From Chromobacterium haemolyticum (GTDB lineage Bacteria > Pseudomonadota > Gammaproteobacteria > Burkholderiales > Chromobacteriaceae): a stretch of DNA of 64,000 nt. The position numbers and the translations under genes were made by a program. Where the stretch lies: NCBI RefSeq assembly GCF_002081825.1, contig NZ_MUKU01000004.1, positions 167,915 through 231,914 on the forward strand. Reading direction: 5' to 3'. Each line of letters begins with the position of its first letter. Within the stretch, counting starts at the first letter, position 1. Shown here one piece after another: positions 38,105 to 45,793 of this stretch. The notes under the pieces are model-generated. The model had not been told where the DNA came from, did not search any database, and worked only from the letters and a program-made list of their open reading frames with translations.

Positions 38105-38536
38105 TCACGCCCCCCAATGCCGAAGCGCCGCCACCGTAACGAAGCCGGCGAGCATAAAGGCCGCCGTCGCCGCCAGCGAACGAGGCGACTGCCGCGCCAG
38201 ACCGCAAACGCCGTGGCCGCTGGTGCAGCCGGAGCCCAACCGCGCGCCGATGCCCACCAACAAGCCGGCGGCCAACAAGCGCATGCCGCCGGCCTCTACG
38301 CTGATGGCCGGCCATTCGCCGACGCCCAGACGCCACAAGGCCGGCGCCGCCATCAAGCCCAAGAGAAAAACCAGCCGCGCGCGCCAGTCCGCACGCCTCT
38401 CCAACAGGCCCGCCGCCATGCCGCTGATGCCGGCGACGCGGCCATGCAGTAAGACAAGCCAGCCCGCCGCCCCTCCGATCAATACCCCGCCCAACAAAGC
38501 AGGCCACGGCGTGAACGCCGCCCAATCCACGGTCAT
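38105..38536 (-). CDS. YeeE/YedE family half-transporter, PmpA-like
   Basis: 143 residues with four predicted membrane helices. The GSGCTSGHGVCG motif is the YeeE/YedE signature and contains two Cys. With the next gene it makes up one full-length equivalent of the TsuA-type sulfur channel. The start overlaps the repressor stop as ATGA, so its translation is coupled to that of the repressor. Confidence 0.83.
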   Translation of the reverse strand: MTVDWAAFTPWPALLGGVLIGGAAGWLVLLHGRVAGISGMAAGLLERRADWRARLVFLLGLMAAPALWRLGVGEWPAISVEAGGMRLLAAGLLVGIGARLGSGCTSGHGVCGLARQSPRSLAATAAFMLAGFVTVAALRHWGA

Positions 38537-38850
38537 CGCGCCTCTCCCGCAGCTTGGTCGGCGCAGAACAGCGCGTGCAAGGCGTTCAGCAAAGCCAAGG
38601 CGTCAGCGCTGGCCACGCTGTAATAAACCCATTTGCCTTCGCGCCGCGTCGCCACCAGGCCTTCATTGCGCAACACGCCCAACTGCTGCGACAAGGAGGG
38701 CTGTCGGATGCCGGTCAAACGCTCCAGTTCCGACACCGACTTTTCCCCGTCCACCAGTTGGCACAGCAGCAGCAGCCTGTCCTCGTTGGCCAGGCCCTTC
38801 AACAACAAGGCGGCGCGGCCGGCATTGGCGCGCAGCATGTTCAAATCCAT
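38533..38850 (-). CDS. ArsR family repressor of the BigR/SqrR/YgaV type
   Basis: 105 residues with a winged helix-turn-helix (TGIRQPSLSQQLGVLRNEGL). Two Cys, at 30 (LLLLCQL) and 96 (ALFCAD), occupy the places of the dithiol pair that senses sulfide or persulfide in BigR, SqrR and YgaV. The ATG at 38850 follows GGAGAAGGAAT. It heads an operon with two YeeE/YedE genes and a SulP permease, and an AT-rich palindrome lies just upstream. The likely model is self-repression relieved by reactive sulfur. No persulfide dioxygenase is present in the window. Confidence 0.85.
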   Translation of the reverse strand: MDLNMLRANAGRAALLLKGLANEDRLLLLCQLVDGEKSVSELERLTGIRQPSLSQQLGVLRNEGLVATRREGKWVYYSVASADALALLNALHALFCADQAAGEAR

Positions 38851-38885
38851 ATTCCTTCTCCCGCCGCCGGCATCCGGCGTCGCAA

Positions 38886-38909
38886 ACATTATGTTTTATA
38901 ATATAATGT
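38886..38909. promoter_or_regulatory. AT-rich palindrome, likely operator of the sulfur operon
   Basis: ACATTAT and ATAATGT form perfect 7-base inverted repeats 10 bases apart, starting about 36 bases before the repressor ATG. It overlaps TATAAT-like -10 sequences, so a bound dimer would block RNA polymerase. It is a sharp AT island in GC-rich DNA. Confidence 0.6.
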
Positions 38910-39009
38910 AAATCAACCAACTGTTACCGCCGCGCCACACTGTTCACACACCGTCACATGGCCTATCAGTCACCATCGCGCCGGGAAAAACTGTTGTAGA
39001 CTCAAGGCC

Positions 39010-40047
39010 ATGAACCTATTTCCAGCCGCGGCGCCGGCCCGGCCTCCCAGCGCCATGCCCTCGACTCGACTCCCGCCCGCCCCCAGGCAACTGGTGCACG
39101 AACGCGGCATTCCCGCCTTCGGCGTGTATCAGGGCATCATCGACCGGCTGGACTGGCGCGCGCTGAAAACCACGCCCTATCAACGGCTGACACGCCGGCT
39201 GCATCACAAGCGCTGGCAATACGCGGCCATCGCCCACCCCGCCTTTTTCATCGGCGTCGCCATCGTCGACGTCGGCTGGACCGGCACCGCCTTCGCCTAT
39301 CTGTTCGACCGCAAGAGCGGCGAGGTCATTGCCGCCGCCAGCGCCAACGGCCTGCCGGGCCTCTCCACGCAAATAGAGGACCGCGCCTTCGGCGACGCCG
39401 CCTTCCAGGCCGGCCGCTGCCGGCTGAGCTTTCGCCGCGACGGCGAACGGCTGGAACTGGCGGTGGACTCGCCGCAATTGAAAGTGGCCGCGCATATCCA
39501 ATTGGCGGACATGCCGCCGGTGCTGGCGGTGATTGCGCCGGCCAACTGGCTGGCCCATTCCACCCATAAAAGCGGCGGCCTCAAAATCAGCGGCTTCGCC
39601 GATTGCCAAGACCGGCGCTATTCGCTGGACGGCGCGGTGGCTTCGCTGGACTACTCCAACGGCTTGCTGGCGCGGGAAACCCGCTGGCGCTGGGCCAGCG
39701 CGCATGCTCTGGACCTGGGTTTCAATCTGCAGCAAGGCTATATGGGCGACACCGAGAACGCCGCCTGGTTGCGAGGCAAGCTGATCCGGCTGGGACCGGT
39801 GAGCTTCGACTACCAACCGGACGACCCGCTGCAAGGCTGGCGCATACGCAGCGACAACGGCTTGTTGGACCTGAACTTCGCCCCGGAGGGCGCGCGGCGC
39901 GAAGACAAGAATCTGCTGATCGCCGCCAGCCGCTATGTGCAGCCCATCGGCCGCTTCAGCGGCCAGATCCGGGATCCGGACGGCGGCGCCGTCCATGTGG
40001 TGAGCGACTTGCTGGGCGTGACCGAGGACCATCTGTCGCGTTGGTGA
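39010..40047 (+). CDS. DUF2804 domain protein
   Basis: 345 residues matching the DUF2804 family over nearly the whole length; no catalytic motif is recognised. Conserved-looking segments are GVYQGIIDRLDW, WQYAAIAHPAFFIGVAIVD and the central SHxTHKSGG-like HSTHKSGGLKISG, which suggest a lipocalin-like beta fold. There is no signal peptide or membrane helix. It stands alone between the divergent sulfur operon and the carbonic anhydrase gene, so context gives no function. The start may instead be the ATG 15 codons in; AAGG precedes the chosen one. Confidence 0.78.
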   Translation: MNLFPAAAPARPPSAMPSTRLPPAPRQLVHERGIPAFGVYQGIIDRLDWRALKTTPYQRLTRRLHHKRWQYAAIAHPAFFIGVAIVDVGWTGTAFAYLFDRKSGEVIAAASANGLPGLSTQIEDRAFGDAAFQAGRCRLSFRRDGERLELAVDSPQLKVAAHIQLADMPPVLAVIAPANWLAHSTHKSGGLKISGFADCQDRRYSLDGAVASLDYSNGLLARETRWRWASAHALDLGFNLQQGYMGDTENAAWLRGKLIRLGPVSFDYQPDDPLQGWRIRSDNGLLDLNFAPEGARREDKNLLIAASRYVQPIGRFSGQIRDPDGGAVHVVSDLLGVTEDHLSRW

Positions 40048-40233
40048 ACGTAGCCCGCTCGATGCGGCACGCCCGCCGCCTTTCGCCGCCATTAACTGGA
40101 GTTCATCGCCATTCCCTGCCGTAAGCAGGGAAATTCCTAGTTTGCAAAAACACAAGACCGGCTGGAGCAACAGTGGTAGGATGCGCCCGCAACCGAGTAT
40201 TCTCTCTAAACGACCAAACCAAACAAACCTTCA

Positions 40234-40288
40234 GAGCCTGTCCATGATCCTTTTGCGTCTGTGTGCCAGAACGCTCATGAACAGACTC
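40234..40288. mobile_element. 55-bp MITE-like element with TCA target duplication
   Basis: Imperfect terminal inverted repeats GAGCCTGTCCATGATC and (as reverse complement) GAGTCTGTTCATGAGC enclose about 23 bases. TCA flanks both ends (40231-40233 and 40289-40291). The element ends 19 bases before the carbonic anhydrase start, leaving only the ribosome site AGTAGGAG in between. The 3-bp TNA duplication and GAG-TGT ends fit the IS1031-type branch of the IS5 family. Confidence 0.65.
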
Positions 40289-40307
40289 TCAGTAGGAGAT
40301 TGCCATC

Positions 40308-40886
40308 ATGGATAGATTAAGCGCTTTGCTCGAACACAATCGCCACTTCGTGGAAAACCGCGAATACGAGCAATTCAAGACCGACAAGTTTCCCGGCAAG
40401 GGTCTCGCCATCCTGGCCTGTATGGACGCGCGGATGGTGGAACTGCTGCCCAAGGCCATGGGCCTGAAGAACGGCGACGCCAAGCTGATCAAGAACGCCG
40501 GCGCGCTGATCACCCATCCGTGGGGATCGGTGATGCGCAGCCTGATCATGGCGGTGTACGAACTGCGCGCCGACGAGATCTGCGTGGTCGCCCACCGCGA
40601 CTGCGGCATGCGCGCAGTCGACCCGCAGCGCGTGCTGGACCACGCGATGGAACGCGGCGTGTCGGAAGACACCATCGCCACGCTGCGCGCGGCCGGCATT
40701 GACCTGGACGGCTGGCTGAAAGGCTTCGACAACGTGTCCGACAGCGTGCGCCACACCGTGCAGACCATCCGCAACCATCCGCTGATGCCCAAGGACGTGC
40801 CGGTGCACGGCATGGTGATCCATCCGTCCACCGGCCGGCTGGAAGTCATCGTCGACGGCTACCAGAACGACGACGCGCAGGAGTAA
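40308..40886 (+). CDS. Beta-class carbonic anhydrase
   Basis: 192 residues. Zinc ligands are Cys38 in ACMDAR, with the Asp40-Arg42 dyad, and the His and Cys of VVAHRDCGM near residues 95-98. This variant resembles Bacillus YtiB. It interconverts CO2 and bicarbonate in the cytoplasm. TAGGAG lies about 12 bases before the ATG. A short inverted-repeat element sits directly upstream, so its promoter may be altered or supplied by that element. nadD follows four bases after the stop. Confidence 0.9.
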   Translation: MDRLSALLEHNRHFVENREYEQFKTDKFPGKGLAILACMDARMVELLPKAMGLKNGDAKLIKNAGALITHPWGSVMRSLIMAVYELRADEICVVAHRDCGMRAVDPQRVLDHAMERGVSEDTIATLRAAGIDLDGWLKGFDNVSDSVRHTVQTIRNHPLMPKDVPVHGMVIHPSTGRLEVIVDGYQNDDAQE

Positions 40887-40890
40887 AACA

Positions 40891-41529
40891 GTGCGGCTGG
40901 GCCTGTTCGGCGGCACCTTCGACCCCATCCACAACGCCCACCTGCGCATGGCCGACGCCTTCGCCGCGGAGTTGGCGCTGGATCGGGTCAGACTGATTCC
41001 GGCCGGCCGGCCTTATCATCGCAGCCAGGGACCGTACGCCGCCCCGGCGCAACGCCTCGCCATGACGAAGCTGGCGGTGGCGGACCATCCGCGGCTGACG
41101 GTGGACGAGCGCGAAGTGCGCCGCCCCGGCGCCGCCTACACCATAGACACGCTGGAAGAGCTGCGCGCCGAACTGGGCCCGGACGCTGAACTGTGGTTTT
41201 TGATCGGCGGCGACTCGCTGGCCGCGCTGCACACCTGGAAGCGCTGGGACGAACTGTTGCGTTTCGCCAACCTCGCCGTGGCCCTGCGCCCCGGCTTCGA
41301 TCCGGCCCGGCTGTCCGCGCCGGTGCAAGCCTTGTGGCGCGCCCGGCAAGTCTCTGATTTTTCAAATCGAACCGCATCCGGTACAATCCGCCCCTTGGCC
41401 TTGCCGCCGGTGGACATCGCGGCCACCGACATCCGCCAGCGCCTGGCGCGCGGCGACGCGGTGGACGATGTGCTGCCGCCCGCGGTGCTGGCCTATATCC
41501 GCCAACACCGGCTATACCAGACAGTGTAG
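40891..41529 (+). CDS. nadD: Nicotinate-nucleotide adenylyltransferase NadD
   Basis: 212 residues (E. coli 213). GGTFDPIHNAHL is the nucleotidyltransferase GxFDPxHxxH motif, and the C-terminal ATDIRQRLARGD matches the ISSTxIR-type motif. It forms deamido-NAD from nicotinate mononucleotide and ATP. It starts with GTG at 40891, four bases after the carbonic anhydrase stop; the GGAG of that gene's last codons is the ribosome site. The nadD-rsfS-rlmH order is conserved in proteobacteria. Confidence 0.95.
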   Translation: MRLGLFGGTFDPIHNAHLRMADAFAAELALDRVRLIPAGRPYHRSQGPYAAPAQRLAMTKLAVADHPRLTVDEREVRRPGAAYTIDTLEELRAELGPDAELWFLIGGDSLAALHTWKRWDELLRFANLAVALRPGFDPARLSAPVQALWRARQVSDFSNRTASGTIRPLALPPVDIAATDIRQRLARGDAVDDVLPPAVLAYIRQHRLYQTV

Positions 41530-41702
41530 CCGCCGTGTCCGGCCACTTTCCGCCAGGCCGTCAGCAGACGGCCGGCTGCGATTCACTTTAAAGCAATACG
41601 GCAGGCCTGCCGGTCGCGCTGCGCGCGCCGGCCCCGCCCGCCATTTTGCGGCAGCTTTGCGCCGGCCCGGCCGACGCGAACCCCGCATAGGAAAAGGACA
41701 TT

Positions 41703-42071
41703 ATGGAAGTGCAAGACATTGCCAAGCTGGCGATCGAAGCCCTGGAAGACGTCAAGGGCAAGGACATCATCGAACTGGACACCAGCAAACTGACCTCGCT
41801 GTTCCAATGCATGATCGTGGCCACCGGCGACTCCAACCGCCAGGTCAAGGCGCTGGCCAACAGCGTGCACGTCAAGCTGAAGGAAGCCGGCGTGGACATC
41901 GTCGGCAGCGAAGGCCATGAAAGCGGCGAATGGGTGCTGGTGGACGCCGGCGACGTGGTGGTGCACGTGATGCTGCCCGCCGTGCGCGACTACTACGACA
42001 TCGAAGCGCTGTGGGGCGGTCAGAAGCCCAGCTTCCTGCCGGCCGGCGGCCGTCCGTGGTCGGCGACCTGA
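41703..42071 (+). CDS. rsfS: Ribosomal silencing factor RsfS
   Basis: 122 residues, Iojap family. The core DIIELDTSKLTSLFQCMIVATGDSNRQVKALA and the C-terminal SEGHESGEWVLVDAGDVVVHVM are typical. RsfS binds ribosomal protein L14 and blocks subunit joining in starvation. AGGAAAAGGA precedes the ATG. It lies 173 bases after nadD and is followed by an inverted-repeat element and a terminator. Confidence 0.95.
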   Translation: MEVQDIAKLAIEALEDVKGKDIIELDTSKLTSLFQCMIVATGDSNRQVKALANSVHVKLKEAGVDIVGSEGHESGEWVLVDAGDVVVHVMLPAVRDYYDIEALWGGQKPSFLPAGGRPWSAT

Positions 42072-42085
42072 TCCGGCTGCGCTAA

Positions 42086-42225
42086 GAACGTGTTTACGAT
42101 CTCGCGAGCAAGAGCGAGACAAGGCGAAAACGGCTGAGAAAGCGGAATGGTCAAGTGGTACATGAGCATTTCGAGGACGGTTTCAACGCCGTATCGCCGA
42201 CGCGTAGCAGATCGTAAACAGGTTC
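42086..42225. mobile_element. 140-bp MITE-like element, copy A, TAA duplication
   Basis: Ends GAACGTGTTTACGATCT and (reverse complement) GAACCTGTTTACGATCT differ at one base. TAA flanks both ends (42083-42085 and 42226-42228). The interior has CTCGCGAGCAAGAGCGAG and CGGCTGAGAAAGCGGAATG blocks shared with the copies at 45126 and 53653. It has no coding capacity and lies between rsfS and its terminator. Confidence 0.75.
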
Positions 42226-42240
42226 TAAGCCGCCATCAAG

Positions 42241-42270
42241 AACGGGGACGCAAGTCCCCGTTTGCGTTTT
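42241..42270 (+). terminator. Terminator after rsfS and element A
   Basis: AACGGGGAC / GTCCCCGTT stem with a GCAA tetraloop, followed by TGCGTTTT. It ends 20 bases before the rlmH start. Confidence 0.65.
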
Positions 42271-42289
42271 ACTCCCTGGCTCACACACG

Positions 42290-42760
42290 ATGAAAATCAC
42301 TATTCTCGCCGTCGGCACCAAGATGCCGCGCTGGGTCGACGAGGCTTACGGCGATTACGCCAAGCGCTTTGGCCGCGACATCACGCTGGAGCTGAAGGAA
42401 ATCAAGCCGGAGAAGCGGGGCGGCGGCGTCACCGCCGAAAAAGGCATTGCCGCCGAGCACGAACGCTTGCTCGCCGCCATTCCGCCGCGCGCAAGGCTGG
42501 TGGTGATGGACGAACGCGGCAAGAACTGGACCTCGGTGCGGCTGGCCGAAGGCATGAAGGAATGGATGGCCGGCGGCGACGACGTAGCCTTCATCATCGG
42601 CGGCGCCGACGGCCTGGCGGCGGAATTGAAGCAGCGCGCCGACGTGCTGCTGCAGCTATCGGCGATGACGCTGCCGCACGGCATGGTGCGGGTGATGTTG
42701 GCCGAGCAGATCTACCGCGCCTACTCCATTCTCAACAACCACCCCTACCACCGCGAATAA
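42290..42760 (+). CDS. rlmH: 23S rRNA pseudouridine-1915 N3-methyltransferase RlmH
   Basis: 156 residues (E. coli 155), SPOUT fold. MKITILAVGTKMP starts the protein; IGGADGL is the SAM-binding knot and the C-terminal HPYHRE is conserved. It methylates pseudouridine 1915 in helix 69 of assembled 70S ribosomes. In many genomes it follows rsfS directly; here element A and a hairpin intervene. Confidence 0.96.
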   Translation: MKITILAVGTKMPRWVDEAYGDYAKRFGRDITLELKEIKPEKRGGGVTAEKGIAAEHERLLAAIPPRARLVVMDERGKNWTSVRLAEGMKEWMAGGDDVAFIIGGADGLAAELKQRADVLLQLSAMTLPHGMVRVMLAEQIYRAYSILNNHPYHRE

Positions 42761-42779
42761 GAACCGGCGCGCGGCCGGA

Positions 42780-42935
42780 TCAAGCTGGCTGCGACGGCTG
42801 CGCCGCCGTCGGCGGCAAGGGCGGCTGCGCCAGTCCGGCCCATTCCACCGCCACCGTATCGTCGCGCAAAGGCAGCGCCGAGTCCTCCGCGCGCGCCAAG
42901 CTGGCCAGCCAGTTTTCATTGCCCGAAAAAATCAT
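42780..42935 (-). CDS. 51-residue ORF coupled to the DUF2325 gene
   Basis: Starts MIFSGNENWLASLARAED and ends PTAAQPSQPA. The ATG overlaps the DUF2325 stop as ATGA and has GGAGGAAG seven bases upstream, an unusually good signal for such a small frame. The start is acidic and amphipathic and the tail is Pro-Ala rich; no membrane helix or known motif is seen. I do not recognise it. It could be a genuine small partner protein or the degenerate end of a longer one. Confidence 0.5.
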   Translation of the reverse strand: MIFSGNENWLASLARAEDSALPLRDDTVAVEWAGLAQPPLPPTAAQPSQPA

Positions 42936-43228
42936 GACAGCTTCCTCCAGCCCTCATGTTGCAAACGCCGTTCCACCGCAGTGGCGGAACGGCGGCAGGC
43001 CACCACCGGGATGCCCAGCGCGTGAGCGCTGTCCCGGTAATTGCGCATCACATTGTGTCCCAGGAAATCGGTGAGCAGGATCAATAGATCCGGCTTGCCC
43101 GGCAGCGGCGCCTTGCGCTGATGCGCGACGTTGCGCCCGCAAATGTGACGGGCGATCCGGATATCGTAGCTTTTCAGAACCGCCGGAATATTTCCCAGGC
43201 TGTCCGCGCCTATCAACAGGGCGTTCAT
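42932..43228 (-). CDS. DUF2325 domain protein
   Basis: 98 residues, the whole DUF2325 domain: MNALLIGADSLGNIPAVL at the start and a central LLILLTDFLGHNVMRNYRDSA segment, in a Rossmann-like alternating pattern. Two Cys are present, in HICGRN and VACRRS. AGAGGAGGTGG precedes the ATG at 43228. No biochemical role is established for this family that I can name. It starts a two-gene unit with the 51-residue ORF and faces away from the antiporter gene. Confidence 0.75.
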   Translation of the reverse strand: MNALLIGADSLGNIPAVLKSYDIRIARHICGRNVAHQRKAPLPGKPDLLILLTDFLGHNVMRNYRDSAHALGIPVVACRRSATAVERRLQHEGWRKLS

Positions 43229-43563
43229 CGGCCACCTCCTCTCTCGCGACGCGGAACGCCGCCTTGACATGCACCCACTCTAAGCCGATGAAATAACACA
43301 GTAAAGATATATAAAATTAGTTTTTTATTTCCAATAAGTATATAAATACCAAAACGGCCACGCCTCGCTCCTTCCTCCGGCTACAAATCGGCAAGTCTTT
43401 GAAATTACGGCTCAAAGCAAGCCCCCATCCTTACAGCGTCGGCCGGCGCCCCACCACAGCCGTCCACCCTTAGTTTCAAGCAAGACTATCGACAGAAAAA
43501 CCGAAACCCGCTACGCTGCGCGCCCTCGGCATCCTCGCCCAACCTATTGATCTGTATATACAA
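43229..43563. other. Divergent intergenic region with AT-rich island
   Basis: No gene is supported. An AT-rich stretch at about 43290-43356 holds the DUF2325 promoter (below). The remaining 200 bases toward the antiporter gene show no clear promoter; TGTATATACAA immediately precedes its ATG. Confidence 0.5.
43306..43334 (-). promoter_or_regulatory. Candidate promoter of the DUF2325 unit
   Basis: Minus-strand TTGGAA, a 17-base spacer and TATATC, about 75 bases before the ATG, within an AT-rich island. Confidence 0.5.
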
Positions 43564-44877
43564 ATGAACGCAGTTCTTCTGGCCGTCATCGTCATGCTCG
43601 GGCTGGCGCTGTTGCGCACCCACGTCGTCATCAGCCTGCTGCTCGGCGCCTTGATCGGCGGCCTTGGCGGCGGCTTGTCCCTGTCACGCACGCTGAAAGC
43701 CTTCAACAACGGCATCACCGGCGGCGCCGCGGTGGCCCTGTCCTACGCCTTGCTGGGCGCCTTCGCGCTGGCCATCGCCAAATCCGGCCTGCCGCACGCG
43801 ATGGCGGACCTGGCAGTGAAACGCCTGGAGCGCGACAGCGGCCAGAGCCGCTTGAAATGGGCGCTGATCCTGCTGCTGACCCTGGTAAGCATCGCCAGCC
43901 AGAACCTGGTGCCCATCCACATCGCCTTCATTCCCTTGCTGGTGCCGCCACTGCTCTATGTCATGGCGCGGCTGCATCTGGACCGCCGCCTGGTCGCCTG
44001 CGTGATCACCTTCGGCCTGGTTACGCCCTATATGGTGTTTCCCGTGGGCTTCGGCGACATTTTTCTGAAACAGATCCTGCTCGGCAACATCGCCAAATCC
44101 GGCATGGACGTGCGCGGCCTCAATGTGATGCACGCGATGGCGATTCCAGCGCTGGGCATGCTGGCCGGCCTGTTGTGGGCGGTGCTGGTCAGCTACCGCA
44201 AGCCGCGCCAGTACGCCCTGGGCAAGATAGAAAACGTCGAACGCACCCGCGCCAAGGTCAGCCGCAAGTCGCTGGCCACCGCCTTGCTGGCGATCATGCT
44301 GGCCTTCGCGGTGCAGCTGTACACCGATTCAATGATCATGGGCGCGCTGGCGGGCTTTCTGCTGTTCCTCGCCACCGGCGTGGTGAAATGGAAGGACGCT
44401 GATGGTCTGTTCAATGAAGGCATGAAGATGATGGCGATGATAGGTTTCACCATGATCACCGCCCAAGGCTTCGCCGAGGTGCTGAAGGCCACCGGCCAGG
44501 TGGGCGCGCTGGTGACCGCCAGCGCCGGCCTGTTCGCCGGCAATCAGGGCGTGGCCGCCTTCGCCATGCTGCTGGTTGGCCTGGTGGTGACCCTGGGCAT
44601 AGGCTCGTCCTTTTCCACCGTGCCCATTCTCACCGCCATCTACGTTCCGCTGTGCATGCACTTGGGCTTCTCGCCGCTGGCCACGGTGGCCATTATCGGC
44701 ACCGCCGGCGCCTTGGGCGACGCCGGCTCGCCGGCGTCGGACTCCACGCTGGGCCCGACTTCGGGCCTGAACGTGGACGGTCAGCACGACCATATCCGCG
44801 ACACCGTGCTGCCCACCTTCCTGCACTACAACCTGCCGATGCTGGCGGCCGGCTGGATTGCGGCGATGGTGTTGTAG
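43564..44877 (+). CDS. NhaC-family Na+/H+ antiporter-like permease (YuiF type)
   Basis: 437 residues with about 11-12 membrane helices. LRTHVVISLLLGALIGG near the start and GTAGALGDAGSPASDSTLGP near the C-terminus are signatures of this antiporter family. It may exchange sodium for protons or carry amino acids; substrates of this subgroup are not firmly known. The ATG is preceded by TGTATATACAA and no Shine-Dalgarno, so initiation may be weak or leaderless. slyX follows within about 10 bases. Confidence 0.82.
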   Translation: MNAVLLAVIVMLGLALLRTHVVISLLLGALIGGLGGGLSLSRTLKAFNNGITGGAAVALSYALLGAFALAIAKSGLPHAMADLAVKRLERDSGQSRLKWALILLLTLVSIASQNLVPIHIAFIPLLVPPLLYVMARLHLDRRLVACVITFGLVTPYMVFPVGFGDIFLKQILLGNIAKSGMDVRGLNVMHAMAIPALGMLAGLLWAVLVSYRKPRQYALGKIENVERTRAKVSRKSLATALLAIMLAFAVQLYTDSMIMGALAGFLLFLATGVVKWKDADGLFNEGMKMMAMIGFTMITAQGFAEVLKATGQVGALVTASAGLFAGNQGVAAFAMLLVGLVVTLGIGSSFSTVPILTAIYVPLCMHLGFSPLATVAIIGTAGALGDAGSPASDSTLGPTSGLNVDGQHDHIRDTVLPTFLHYNLPMLAAGWIAAMVL

Positions 44878-44887
44878 AATGGCTGGC

Positions 44888-45109
44888 ATGGATGATCAAA
44901 TTGATGCCCGCCTGGCCGAAATGGAAGTGAAGCTCGCCTTCCAGGACGAACTATTGGACGCGCTGAACGCCACCGTGGCGCGTCAGCAAAAAGACATGGA
45001 ACGGCTGCAACAGCAAATACGCCTGCTATACCAGCAATTCCGTCAGGCCCAACCGGACGACGCCGCGTCCGGCCTCAGCCTGCGCGACGAGCTTCCGCCG
45101 CATTATTAA
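44888..45109 (+). CDS. slyX: SlyX family protein
   Basis: 73 residues, a single coiled coil (heptads across MEVKLAFQDELLDALNATVA) with the ending LPPHY that marks SlyX. Function is unknown. The start MDDQIDARL fits the family; an in-frame ATG nine bases earlier is possible. It follows the antiporter gene closely, and element B begins 17 bases after its stop. Confidence 0.88.
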   Translation: MDDQIDARLAEMEVKLAFQDELLDALNATVARQQKDMERLQQQIRLLYQQFRQAQPDDAASGLSLRDELPPHY

Positions 45110-45125
45110 ACCGACGGCGGCTTTA

Positions 45126-45218
45126 GAGCTTGTTTACGATCTCGCGAGCAAGAGCGAGACAAGGCGAAGACGGTTTCAACGCCGTATCGCCTACGCGCAG
45201 CAGGCTTTGAACAGGTTC
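45126..45218. mobile_element. 93-bp MITE-like element, copy B, internally deleted
   Basis: Left end GAGCTTGTTTACGATCTCGCGAG matches copies A and C; the right end (reverse complement) is GAACCTGTTCAAAGC. Relative to copy A it lacks about 47 interior bases but is otherwise nearly the same (ACGGTTTCAACGCCGTATCGCC is shared). The left flank is TTA and the right TAG, so the target duplication is imperfect. Its right edge overlaps the stop codon of the GNAT gene. Confidence 0.65.
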
Positions 45219-45793
45219 TAGCGGCCGCCCTTGCGCCGCGACACCGTCGCCTCAATGTTCTTGCGGCCAATCAGCGGCGCCGGCTCCGGCATCTCCGGCG
45301 CGGCGTCTCCCAGCCACTTGTACATGACCAGACAGTCCACCAGCCCCAGCCGCGCGTGACGATAAGCGCGCGGCAAACGGCCCACCGGCTCATAACCCAG
45401 CTTGCGCCACAGCGCCACCGCCACTTCGTTGCTGGCCACGACCGAATTGAACTGCATCGCCAGAAAGCCGCTGTCCCGCGCCAATTTCTGAGAATGCTCG
45501 CACATCAGCCGCGCCACGCCTTTGCCGCGCGCCTCCTCGGCCACCATATAGCCGCAGTTGCAAACATGGCCGCCCGGGCCGGCCGCATTGGGTTTGAGAA
45601 AATACGAACCCAGCAGCGCGCCGTCCTCCTCCGCCACCAGCGTGTGCAAGGGCAACCGCAGCCACAGCTCTCGCGCCTGCTCCCACGTTATTTCCGGATC
45701 GAAAGCATAGGTCTCCCTAGCCGCCACCACCGCGTGGAACACAGGCCAGAAACGCTCGAAATCGCCGTCGTTCATCGGTCGGATCGTAATCAT
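45218..45793 (-). CDS. GNAT family N-acetyltransferase
   Basis: 191 residues. The GNAT acetyl-CoA loop is VAEEARGKGVARLM, and GYEPVGRLPRAYRH follows at the C-terminal side of the fold. It would acetylate an amine on a small molecule or protein. The start MITIRPMNDGDFERF overlaps the stop of the upstream exporter gene by 4 bases. The stop codon lies at the right edge of element B, so the C-terminal end may have been changed by that insertion. Confidence 0.87.
   Translation of the reverse strand: MITIRPMNDGDFERFWPVFHAVVAARETYAFDPEITWEQARELWLRLPLHTLVAEEDGALLGSYFLKPNAAGPGGHVCNCGYMVAEEARGKGVARLMCEHSQKLARDSGFLAMQFNSVVASNEVAVALWRKLGYEPVGRLPRAYRHARLGLVDCLVMYKWLGDAAPEMPEPAPLIGRKNIEATVSRRKGGR

Noticed and set aside
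40112..40132. Hairpin TTCCCTGC/GCAGGGAA after the DUF2804 gene as a terminator
   Set aside because: The stem is good but only weak AT sequence follows, with no T-run; left unlisted as a feature.
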